Positions 1-8,200 of a stretch of 64,000 bases of DNA are shown here, piece by piece. The stretch is from Gemmatimonadales bacterium (lineage in GTDB: Bacteria; Gemmatimonadota; Gemmatimonadetes; Gemmatimonadales; GWC2-71-9). Where the stretch lies: contig JAHBVU010000006.1 of NCBI GenBank assembly GCA_019637315.1, positions 62,001 through 126,000 on the forward strand, given 5' to 3'. Under the pieces are notes generated by a model. That model did no database searches. It was not told the origin of the DNA and saw nothing but the letters and a program-made list of their open reading frames with translations. The translations under genes and the position numbers were made by a program. Numbering within the stretch: position 1 is the first letter of the stretch; each line of letters opens with the position of its first letter.

Positions 1-1
1 A

Positions 2-379
2 CCATCGACGGCCCAGAACCTGTCCAGCATGTTCGGGGTCCAGGTGCCCGCCGACGTCGCGCCGTCGACTGTGCTTGCCGTGCACCCGACCCAGCTCTAC
101 GAGGTGCTCGCCATGCTGGCGGTCTTCATGATCCTCTGGCGCTGGCGGCTCAACCATCGGCCGATGGGATGGCTCTTTGGTGCCTACCTGGCCTTTGCCG
201 GCGTCGAGCGATTCCTGGTCGAAATCCTGCGAGCCAAGGACGACCGATTCCTTGGCGTCTTCACTGTTGCGCAGCTGACCAGCGTGGTGGTGGCAGCCGT
301 CGGCGTCGCCTTGCTGGTCCGGTATGCCAACGCACCCAATCCGGCGCCCGGAGCATATTTGACCGCACGACCGCGCTGA
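2..379 (+). CDS. lgt: Prolipoprotein diacylglyceryl transferase, C-terminal part
   Basis: The gene runs in from the left edge, so only the last 125 residues are present. Lgt is an inner-membrane enzyme that moves diacylglycerol from phosphatidylglycerol to the lipobox cysteine of prolipoproteins. The fragment holds the signature HPTQLYE and, further on, ERFLVEILR, which matches the conserved Arg/Glu pair of the C-terminal half. Hydrophobic segments lie on either side of these motifs. It converges on acpS with only 14 bases between the stops. Several lipoproteins in the window are expected substrates of this pathway. The identity is secure; the start lies outside the window. Confidence 0.93.
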   Translation, partial: PSTAQNLSSMFGVQVPADVAPSTVLAVHPTQLYEVLAMLAVFMILWRWRLNHRPMGWLFGAYLAFAGVERFLVEILRAKDDRFLGVFTVAQLTSVVVAAVGVALLVRYANAPNPAPGAYLTARPR

Positions 380-393
380 GCGGCCGCGGTCGC

Positions 394-777
394 TCAGGAC
401 TCGAGAATCGCGGTCGCGACGGCCGACAGGTCGGAGTGGGTCAGGGACACATGGATGCGCGCGCCGACCTCAGCGTCGACAACCTGCTTGGCGAGGCCAT
501 GCAGCGCAATGGTCGGTCGACCCGATGGGGCCCGGATCACTTCGATTTCACGCCAGCCGACGCCGCGCGCATTGGGCAACGCCTGCAGCGCCTTGTAGAC
601 CGCTTCCTTGGCGGCCAGACGAACCGCCAGATGCCGGGGCGGATGCGGCATGGACAGGACGTAGGCAAGCTCGGCACTGGTCAGGAGCCGATCCAGGACG
701 CGGCGTCTATGCGCAGCGAGCATGGCTTCGGCACGTGCAATGTCGACCACATCCACGCCCAGACCGATCAGCGCCAT
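394..777 (-). CDS. acpS: Holo-[acyl-carrier-protein] synthase
   Basis: AcpS transfers 4'-phosphopantetheine from CoA to the serine of apo-ACP and so switches on fatty acid synthesis. The 127-residue length is normal. Near the N-terminus GLGVDVVDIAR carries the metal-binding aspartate, and RLAAKEAVYKAL is the second family signature with its catalytic/metal Glu. The reading frame is open further upstream, but ATG at 777 gives the canonical N-terminus and overlaps the end of the upstream membrane-protein gene by 10 bases. It is the last gene of the long minus-strand operon that begins with tamA. Confidence 0.95.
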   Translation of the reverse strand: MALIGLGVDVVDIARAEAMLAAHRRRVLDRLLTSAELAYVLSMPHPPRHLAVRLAAKEAVYKALQALPNARGVGWREIEVIRAPSGRPTIALHGLAKQVVDAEVGARIHVSLTHSDLSAVATAILES

Positions 778-1463
778 GGCAAACTCCAGAACCAGCGATG
801 GACCGGATCGAGCCAGATCGGCCGCGGCAGGTAGCCGCCCAGGACCAGACCCAGCCAGATCGCTCCGGCAACACTGACCGCAAGCGCAACGATCCAGGGC
901 CGGAGCGACGGCCGCCACTCGGCTACCTGCGCAGCTCTGCTCTGCCAGACCGCCAACTCCCGACGCACTTGCGCCTCGAGCTCGTCCCAGGCGTCCTCGA
1001 GCGCAACCGCCGCCTGGCGCACTTCATCCCACCAACCATCTCCCGCGCTGAATCCGCGCGCGACCCGTTCTTCGACCACGATGCCCGCTGCATCCAGCCG
1101 CGCGGCCAGTACCGCCCGATCCTCGGCGCTTGGCAGCAAGGCCACCAGTCGCCGGGCCGGGTAACGCGACTGATACGCGGCCCGCTCCATCTGTACACCT
1201 GCCGCAGCAATGACCGCGTCGGCAACCCGACCGGCCGCAGTTCGCCACAGCTCCAGCCAGACGTTCCGATCCAGCGCAAGCCGGGCCCCTGCCTCGTCGC
1301 CCGCCAGACGGAAGTCTCGCGCGGCGGCGGTCCGATCGAACAGCTCCGAAACGAGGTCCAGTCGAATCAGGTCGAGACCCACCGTCGGATCCTCGAACTG
1401 GCGCGTGGCGTCCGCCAGGCGCCCCAGGTACGGCCCGATCTCGGGCAGCTCGTCGGTCGCCAT
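768..1463 (-). CDS. Hypothetical protein with one C-terminal membrane helix
   Basis: I do not recognise a family. The 231-residue product is charged and mostly helical, with a central stretch rich in Glu/Asp/Arg that could be coiled coil. One strongly hydrophobic segment near residues 190-212 is followed by a short tail rich in Trp and Pro, so it is probably a tail-anchored or single-span inner-membrane protein. The start is ATG at 1463 or GTG at 1466; both overlap the stop of the CYTH gene, which indicates translational coupling. Its stop overlaps acpS. The place in an operon of envelope and lipid genes hints at an envelope role, but nothing in the sequence proves that. Confidence 0.75.
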   Translation of the reverse strand: MATDELPEIGPYLGRLADATRQFEDPTVGLDLIRLDLVSELFDRTAAARDFRLAGDEAGARLALDRNVWLELWRTAAGRVADAVIAAAGVQMERAAYQSRYPARRLVALLPSAEDRAVLAARLDAAGIVVEERVARGFSAGDGWWDEVRQAAVALEDAWDELEAQVRRELAVWQSRAAQVAEWRPSLRPWIVALAVSVAGAIWLGLVLGGYLPRPIWLDPVHRWFWSLPWR

Positions 1464-2059
1464 CACACGCGATCCCAGACCGGGCGTTCACCTGGCTCGA
1501 GCTCGGCAAGCGCCACAGCGGCGGCGTGCCCCGTCCGAGCCGCATACCGCTCCGCAAAAGCAGCCAGCGAATCGGGGGAGCAGTCGCTCCGCGGCAACCG
1601 GAGTAACTCAACTGCGGCCTCGATCGCAGCGGCGCTGCCCTCGACTTCGACCAGAACGTCCATCCTCGGGTACCACTCGAGCCTGACAACCGCGCCTGCC
1701 ACCTCGTAGTACTCGACGAAGCGATCGATGGCGTGACACTCCCGGTAGCCGAGGGCCGCGACGAGCGACTCCGCCTCGACCACGTCGTCCGTCGTCAATT
1801 CGTGCTCGGCCCGCAGCTTGTAGCCGTCCTCGACCCGAACCGGACCCTTCCAACCGAGCTGACTGCTGACCGCCCCATCTGTCGCGCTGCGGCAGGTCCG
1901 AATCCGGAGTACCTCGCCGCGGTCAGTCAGCTCGCGCTCTCGATCATAGCGCCGATCGGCCAGCCAGCCGGTAAAACCGCGGACCGCCCCCGACCGTTCG
2001 AGCACTGCGCGGATCCGCTCAGGATCGGCGACCACAGCTTTGAGCTCGCGCTCGATCAC
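1463..2059 (-). CDS. CYTH-domain (triphosphate tunnel) protein
   Basis: CYTH proteins form a beta tunnel that binds triphosphates and divalent metals; members include class IV adenylate cyclases, thiamine triphosphatases and inorganic triphosphatases. The N-terminus holds the defining ExExK pattern (E3, E5, K7 in MIERELK). Further basic and acidic strand residues follow, such as RIRTC and KLRAEHEL, as expected for the tunnel walls. At 198 residues it is a single domain. The GTG start at 2059 overlaps the stop of the HAD gene (GTGA). The substrate cannot be told from sequence. The neighbouring HAD phosphatase could belong to the same pathway, but that is inference. Confidence 0.85.
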   Translation of the reverse strand: MIERELKAVVADPERIRAVLERSGAVRGFTGWLADRRYDRERELTDRGEVLRIRTCRSATDGAVSSQLGWKGPVRVEDGYKLRAEHELTTDDVVEAESLVAALGYRECHAIDRFVEYYEVAGAVVRLEWYPRMDVLVEVEGSAAAIEAAVELLRLPRSDCSPDSLAAFAERYAARTGHAAAVALAELEPGERPVWDRV

Positions 2060-2766
2060 GCCGACGTTCCGAGGATGGCAGCGGCCACTCGTTCGGTATC
2101 GCTCAGATCATCGAACACATGGTGCGCCCCTGCTTCCGCGAGATCCTCCGGGCGGTAACTCCCGGTTGCGACAGCCACGGACACGGCGCCGATGCCGTTG
2201 CCGCACGTCACATCAGCCGGGGTGTCACCAATGATGACCACGTCAGCCCCGGAGGGCACCCTGCCAAAATGGGACAGTGCTCGCTGCGCAGCGATGGCCG
2301 GCAACTCGGCCCGAACCGCATGGTCGCAACCATAGGCGCCAACCGCAAAGCCCTCCGGCGGTATCTCCACAGCCCTGAGCTTGATGGCAGCGCCACGCGC
2401 CACGTTGCCGGTGAGTAAACCAAGCACGATGCGCGTGTCGCCGCGGAGCGTTTCGAGCAGCGGGCGGACCCCCGGCATGACGGTTGCCTGATGAGCCGTT
2501 TCGGCCAGATCGCGTTCGAGATGGAACAGATAGCGGTCGATCACCCGACCAATCCGGTCGTGGTCGCGGGAGAGCCGATCGCCGCCGGCTTCGAGCAACT
2601 CCACCACGATCTGCGGATCGGTCTTGCCGTCGAAGCGGACGTGCTCGACCGCTGCCGCACCGATCGACGTCTCCTCGGCCAGGGCAGCCAGAATCGCACG
2701 CCGCCCCGCTCCGCCGGAGAGCAGCAGAGTACCGTCGATGTCAAAGAGCACCAGGCGCTTCGTCAC
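2056..2766 (-). CDS. HAD-superfamily phosphatase (phosphoglycolate phosphatase-like)
   Basis: This 236-residue protein has the HAD motif I FDIDGTLL with the nucleophile aspartate, a helical C1 cap, a motif II threonine in LLTGN, and motif IV in GDTPADVTCG, followed by the AVATGSY strand typical of Gph/pyrophosphatase PpaX-like enzymes. It probably hydrolyses a small cytosolic phosphate ester. GTG at 2766 is preferred because it forms a GTGA overlap with the zinc-ribbon gene and puts the nucleophile about ten residues from the start; the frame is open upstream without other support. A 2-phosphoglycolate role would fit the glycolate oxidase genes elsewhere in the window, but the two are not linked. 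Confidence 0.88.
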   Translation of the reverse strand: MTKRLVLFDIDGTLLLSGGAGRRAILAALAEETSIGAAAVEHVRFDGKTDPQIVVELLEAGGDRLSRDHDRIGRVIDRYLFHLERDLAETAHQATVMPGVRPLLETLRGDTRIVLGLLTGNVARGAAIKLRAVEIPPEGFAVGAYGCDHAVRAELPAIAAQRALSHFGRVPSGADVVIIGDTPADVTCGNGIGAVSVAVATGSYRPEDLAEAGAHHVFDDLSDTERVAAAILGTSA

Positions 2767-2912
2767 GAGGTCGCGTCCGGGCTGGCATCCGCGCAGGCAC
2801 GACAGACGGTCACACCCTGAAAAGTGCAAATCAAACAGACGAACGTTCCGCAGCGCTCGCACGGATACCCCTCCGAGGCGCGTTCCTCCCGACCGCAGGC
2901 TCGGCAGATCAT
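2763..2912 (-). CDS. Zinc-ribbon microprotein
   Basis: A 49-residue protein with eight cysteines in four CxxC pairs (CRAC, CERC, CLIC, CRAC), consistent with two treble-clef or zinc-ribbon knuckles. There is no enzymatic domain; it is likely a small zinc-binding adaptor of unknown role. ATG at 2912 is used here. A GTG at 2954 would add 14 residues and overlap the stop of the upstream regulator gene as GTGA, the same coupling seen throughout this operon, so it is an equally credible start. The stop overlaps the GTG of the HAD gene. Confidence 0.7.
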   Translation of the reverse strand: MICRACGREERASEGYPCERCGTFVCLICTFQGVTVCRACADASPDATS

Positions 2913-2950
2913 GGCATCCGTTACCGGTTTCTTCTGGCTTTCCACCTGGG

Positions 2951-4288
2951 TCACTCCGTGATGTTGTACAACTTGACCTTGTTGATCAGGGTTGCCCGGG
3001 AAATACCAAGTTCCTTGGCGGCACGGGTCCGGTTGCCACCATGATAGCGCAACGTCCGGTCGATGTGCTGATGCTCGAGCGCCTCCAGGGTCATCGGTGT
3101 ATGACGACGGTCGCCCATTCCCGATCGGGCCCGGAATTCCCCTGGAAGGTGCTCGACGTTGACCGCCGGCTGTCCCTTGGCCACCATCATGGCCCGCTCC
3201 AGCACGTTCTTCATCTCGCGAAGATTTCCCGGCCACGGATAGGCGAGGAACCGCTCGTGAACATCCACAGCCAGCGACTCGGGCCCATCGGGCAGCTGAG
3301 TCCTGAGATCCGCATGCAGCAGCGCCACCAGGCCAAGCCGGTCTTCCTGACTCCGCTCCCGAACCGGCGGAAAGGCCAAGGGCATCACACTGAGCCGGTA
3401 GAAGAGGTCCTCGCGGAAGGTCTCCGCCTCGACGGCCTCCGACAGATTGCGCCGGGTCGTGACCATCAGGCGGGTGTCCACGCTGATATCGTCGGTGCCA
3501 CCCAGGCGGCGGAAGCTGCGGGTTTCCAACACTCGCAACAGCTTGGGCTGGATTTCCTCGGGCAGGTCGCCGATTTCCCGCAACAGCACCGTCCCACCGT
3601 CGGCAAGCTCGAGCAGGCCGCGACGACGCTCGGTTGCTTCGACGAAGACCCCACGCTCGTGCCCGAAGAGCAGCGACTCGAGATAGGTCGCATTCATGCC
3701 GGTGCAGTTGACTTCGAGGAACGGCTGACCCGATCGGGGACCGAGATCGTGAATGATCCGTGCGGTCCAGGCCTTGCCGACACCGGTTTCACCGTTGAGC
3801 AGAAGCGTCGTCCGGTCACTCTGCGCCAGCAGCGAGACCTGCTGGACGAATTGCTTCATGACGCTCGAGGTGCCCAGCGAATCGAGTCCGTGGGGCGACG
3901 CGGTTCGCGCCAGCAATGCCGATGCAACCCGACGAGCCTTGGTCAGCAAGGCTGCACGCGAAGCCGCGGTCAGCACCACGTCGGCATCGCCGGCGGCATC
4001 GAGCACCATGGTCGCGCCGGAGCGCATGCCGAGAGCCACTCGTTCCGACCCGGGCTGATCACCGAAGAGCACGACCGGAACCTGCCCTGCGCCAAGCGTC
4101 TGGATCGCCTCCGGGGTGCCGAGCGACAGAGCCAGCAGCACGGCGTCAGGTCGAATGCGTGGCAGCGCACCGAGGGCTGCATCGACCGACAGCTCGCGCA
4201 CCACCTCGTGCCCCGCTTCCTCGAAACGGGCGCCAATGGCACGAAGCGTGGCAGGATCGTCATGTACCAGCAGGATCGAGTCCGTCAT
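2951..4288 (-). CDS. NtrC-like regulator with degenerate receiver and AAA motifs
   Basis: The 445-residue protein has the NtrC architecture: receiver (about 1-120), AAA+ domain (about 135-375) and Fis-type helix-turn-helix (about 402-445). Several key positions are altered. The receiver keeps D10/D11 but has Ala at 53 where the phosphorylated Asp belongs. Walker A is intact (GETGVGK, 166-172). Walker B reads LLREIG, so the Asp before E238 is Arg237. The GAFTGA loop that contacts sigma-54 reads GVFVEA (213-218). FREDLFYRL, which holds the arginine finger, and the HTH are intact. It probably binds DNA; sigma-54 activation and phosphorylation control look lost. It lies 75 bases after the lipid kinase gene and starts a run of coupled genes down to acpS. 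Confidence 0.9.
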   Translation of the reverse strand: MTDSILLVHDDPATLRAIGARFEEAGHEVVRELSVDAALGALPRIRPDAVLLALSLGTPEAIQTLGAGQVPVVLFGDQPGSERVALGMRSGATMVLDAAGDADVVLTAASRAALLTKARRVASALLARTASPHGLDSLGTSSVMKQFVQQVSLLAQSDRTTLLLNGETGVGKAWTARIIHDLGPRSGQPFLEVNCTGMNATYLESLLFGHERGVFVEATERRRGLLELADGGTVLLREIGDLPEEIQPKLLRVLETRSFRRLGGTDDISVDTRLMVTTRRNLSEAVEAETFREDLFYRLSVMPLAFPPVRERSQEDRLGLVALLHADLRTQLPDGPESLAVDVHERFLAYPWPGNLREMKNVLERAMMVAKGQPAVNVEHLPGEFRARSGMGDRRHTPMTLEALEHQHIDRTLRYHGGNRTRAAKELGISRATLINKVKLYNITE

Positions 4289-4363
4289 GGTCAGGTCCCT
4301 GAAAAGATCGAACGAATCGACTGCCCGTCCCCACGGCGGGCAACCGGACGCATTCCCCTCTGA

Positions 4364-5257
4364 CTACACCAGCACCCGGATCGCCCCCGGCACCACCGTC
4401 GCCGTAAAGGGCGTTTCACCGTACAGATCACCATCGAACTGCGCCGGTTCGGCGGGGTGAGCCTCGACCCGCACCTGCCGGCCCCGCGCATAGGTCAAGT
4501 ATGGCGTCTCACCGGCGTCCAGGGCGACATTGGCCAGCGCCCGAACCAGGCTCCGCGCGGCTTCCCACGGAGTATCGGCATCGATGATCAGGACGTCGAA
4601 CAATCCGTCGTCGAGCGCCGTCTCGCGGTGGACCCGAACGAGGGGCGGAATCACCTCGCCACAATTGAGTACCATGACCAGTGCCGCATCGCGTTCGATG
4701 ACTCGTCCATCGACCGTTACGGCAAACTGGCGCGAGCGAATCTCGGGCATGACGCGAAACAACGAGTTGAAGTACCCGCCGATGCCCAGGCGGCGCTTCT
4801 CCTCTGTCCCTGTCCCGCCCATGACCCGCGCATCGGCGCCGGCCCCGCAAGCGACCCCGAAATACCGCTGTCCGACCGCATTCTCCAGCAAGCCGAGATC
4901 GATCCGCCTGGGGCGCCCGCGGAGAATCAGCTCAGCAGCCTGAACCGGGCCAAGCGGCAACCTCAGGTTGCCCGCCAGCACGTTTCCGGTACCGCCGGGA
5001 ACCAGCCCGAGCGCCACGTCCGTACCAACCAGCGCCGACGCCGCCTGCATCGTGGTGCCATCGCCGCCGAAGACGGCCACAACGTCGACCCCGCCGGCAA
5101 CCGCCTCCTTGGCGAACCGTCGGGTATCCTCGGCAACGGAAGTTTGACGCAAGTCGATCGACCACCCCGCCGCTTCAAAGACACGCCGTACCGTGTCGGC
5201 CACGTCCGGATTGGTCCGCGCCGCCACCGGATTGGCAATCAACAACGCTCGAGCCAT
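4364..5257 (-). CDS. Diacylglycerol/lipid kinase, YegS family
   Basis: The 297-residue protein matches the DAGK catalytic family, which phosphorylates diacylglycerol, sphingosine-like or related lipids with ATP at the inner membrane face. The nucleotide-binding signature GGDGT is near residue 84, followed by GLVPGGTGNVLA, which carries the second glycine-rich loop. A C-terminal beta-sandwich with ALDDGLFDV follows, as in YegS/DgkB. It starts 6 bases after the tamB stop, so it is co-transcribed with tamAB. Recycling of lipid near the transport machinery is a plausible link but is inferred. The natural lipid substrate is not readable from sequence. Confidence 0.92.
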   Translation of the reverse strand: MARALLIANPVAARTNPDVADTVRRVFEAAGWSIDLRQTSVAEDTRRFAKEAVAGGVDVVAVFGGDGTTMQAASALVGTDVALGLVPGGTGNVLAGNLRLPLGPVQAAELILRGRPRRIDLGLLENAVGQRYFGVACGAGADARVMGGTGTEEKRRLGIGGYFNSLFRVMPEIRSRQFAVTVDGRVIERDAALVMVLNCGEVIPPLVRVHRETALDDGLFDVLIIDADTPWEAARSLVRALANVALDAGETPYLTYARGRQVRVEAHPAEPAQFDGDLYGETPFTATVVPGAIRVLV

Positions 5258-5263
5258 CGCGTA

Positions 5264-8200
5264 CTAGTACTCCCGATCCCATTTGATGTCCGCGCCGAAC
5301 TGATACCGACTCGGCCGGATCAAGCTGGACGCCACCTGACTCAGGCAAGACTGCACCGGTTCCGCAGCGACCTGGACCTTCATCGTCGGGTGGAGTCGAT
5401 ATTCGAGGCTGGCGCCAAGATAGCGCCGGTTGAGTTCGACCTGGAGGCCCTCGACCACACATCCCCCAAGGCTCAGTGTCGCGAACAAGCGCCGGGTCAG
5501 CTGCCGACCGAGCGATAGTCGCGTCACCGAGCCGCCCGTGGCAAGCGCCGTGTTACCCTGAGCAAAGCCCGGGCTGATCTCGACCAGATCGAAGGGCGAA
5601 TCTTTGGAAGAAATCAGCGAGCGTTCGAGCTCCGAAGTCAGGACCTTGCTGGCCAGCGCCGCAACGACGCGACCCTGATCATCGAACGCGCCGCGTACAC
5701 CACTCGATACCGTGCCAAAGACGAGCAGCGATACCAGCTCGCGCTCCGGAAACTGCTGCCGACCAGGCTCACTCGTCAGCTGCAGGTTGGGCGCGAGCAG
5801 CGTTCCCGTAATCCGGGCAATGATCGGGTAATCGGCGGTCCCGGCCGTCGTCGATGACACCGTTCGCACCACATAGCGAGCAGTCAGATCGAGGCTGGCG
5901 TTCATGTCTGGCGTGTTGAAGTACCGGACGGTGCCCTGCTCGACTGTGAACGTCCGGGCTACCCCAAGCCCGGGCTTGAAGGTATAGGTCCCGCGCGGAA
6001 CCGTCAGTTCGCCACTGACGCGAAACTCGCTCCGGCCCGCGCGCCGACGCTCCTTGTTGACGGAGACCTGCCCTTCGAGCTGTACGTTGGCTTCGCTCGA
6101 ACGAAGCCAGACATCCTGGGCTACCCGGACGTTCAAATCACGAATCGTGAGCGAGTCGAGAAAACGGCTCTGGAACTGAGCTCCCAGACCCTCGGCCCGA
6201 AGCGCCGTCGTGTCGACGAGATCGAGGTTGGCCGGGTCCTCGAGGTTGATCACGTTCTTCGACAACAGGTCGGCAAAGTAGACCACACTGTTGGTCGCGC
6301 GGACGCTGCCACTCAGGACCGGCCGAACCAACGGCCCATCGAGCGCAACGTCACCAGTCGCCCGGAAGGTCAGATACTCGGGCACGTCGATCAGCAGGAA
6401 ATCCCGGGCGGATAGCGTGAGGCCGAGTACCGGCGTGGTCAGCCGCTCGAGCCGAACGGCGCCCCCGATCCGGGCCTCACCGATATCGCTGCGGATCACG
6501 GCCGAGTCCGCGATGACCGAGTCGCCTGCCAGACGGATTCGCCCGAACATCGGCCCGTAACTGACGCCCAGCCCGGGAACATAGACGGCCGCGTCTGCGA
6601 CGGTTACCTGTCCGCTCAAACGGGGAGCTTCCCAGGAACCCTCAACCTGCGCATCGAGCGCAAGCGTACCGACCACGCCTCGAAGATTCTGGGTCAGTGC
6701 TTCGATCACCGCGAGGTCGACGCTGTCTGCCTGACCCCGGATGACGAGTTCACCTGGAATCTGGCGGCGCGTGACGTCACCCATCGAAAGGTCCAGAGGC
6801 AGCCGCGCGTCGACGTCCAGAATCGGACGCCCGGTCCGCCAGAAACTCAGATTGCTCTGCAGCAGGCGACTGTCATAGTTGAAGACGGCCCGCACCAGCG
6901 GAGCTTTGACCTGCCCCACGACCGGTCCGGTCAGCGTAGCTGACCCCCGGAAGGTAGGCGACTCGAGCGTGCCCGCAGCGCGGAGGTCGACGCCGAGCGA
7001 GCCGCCGATCCCTGCCGTGTCACGCTGGGCCAGGGCGTAGAGGTCACGCAGCGAAATCCCGGATGCCTGCAATCGGACCCGCCCTTCGCTTCGGCCCGGT
7101 AGAACACCTTCCATTCGGATCGAACCCGAGCCGTCATCCGTGGCAATCAGCACGGTATCGGCTTCCATCACGCTGTCGACGGTAAACTGGGCTGACCGCT
7201 GCAGCTGCCACTGCCGGCCAAGCAGTCCGACGGCCAGTGAATCGACCTGCAGGATCCGTACGCTGTCCGCCCCTACCCGCCACTGTCCCCGCGCTGCAAC
7301 CCGGGCCGCCGTTCCGCTCGCCCCGCGAATGTTCCAGCCAAAGTCGGCCGGTGTGCCCAGCAACCCAGCCTCCAGGTCGGCGAAACGGAGCTTGCCATGC
7401 GCCAGCGTGTCGGCCGAGATGGTGAGCCCGAAGACCAGGCTGTCCGGGGCCGCCCCCGCGGCTTCGAGCTTGACGGTCCCGAGCCGCACCTGGTTGCGCA
7501 GCCAGGCAGCGGAATCAAGACGGATCTCGGCGAGAGCATTCCAAGCCTCGAGCGAGCCGTCGAGCGAGAACGTTCCCCGAGCCCGACCGCTCATCAGGTC
7601 TTCCTCGATCAGATCGCTCCGACGCAAACCGGCCAGTTCGGCCGCGAGACTGTCGAACGGCGCGAGATTGAGCGCCGCAATCGTGCCTTTGAGGCTGCCC
7701 CGATGCGGCTCGGACCAACCGAAGGTACCCGCCAGGTAGGCACCACCACCGGGCCAGACCACGCCAGCCGTGTCAACCGTGATGAGGCTGTCACGGATCG
7801 CGAGACGAGCCCAAGCGGAGTCGAGAATGAAGCTGCGCACCGAGCTGCGACGCAGCGCCAGATCGATCACGGCGTCCGGGGCCACCGCCGAATCGATCAC
7901 GCCGGTCAGCACCGCCTGTCCGGCCAGACTGGTGGTCGGCCCGGTCGGCGTCAGCATCGCGAGGTTGGCCCGGTCGAAGCTGACTCGGAGACCATCCGCA
8001 CCGAAACGCGGCGGCTCCAGGCTGGTACGCCCGATGAACTGATACGCACCGATTCCGCCGGCCAGACCACCTTCGACCCAGAGCGAGTCGAGATAGCCCA
8101 GCATCCTGAGGGAGCCGGCCACCATGCCCTGCAGGGTCAGCGTCGGGAAACTGCCCCGGATGCCGTCGAAGGCCAGGGTGTCGACCGTCAGGTCCGCATC

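Noticed and set aside
4322-4342. Hairpin TGCCCG/CGGGCA between the lipid kinase and regulator genes.
   Set aside because: The stem is six base pairs with a 9-base loop and no T-run, too weak to call a terminator.
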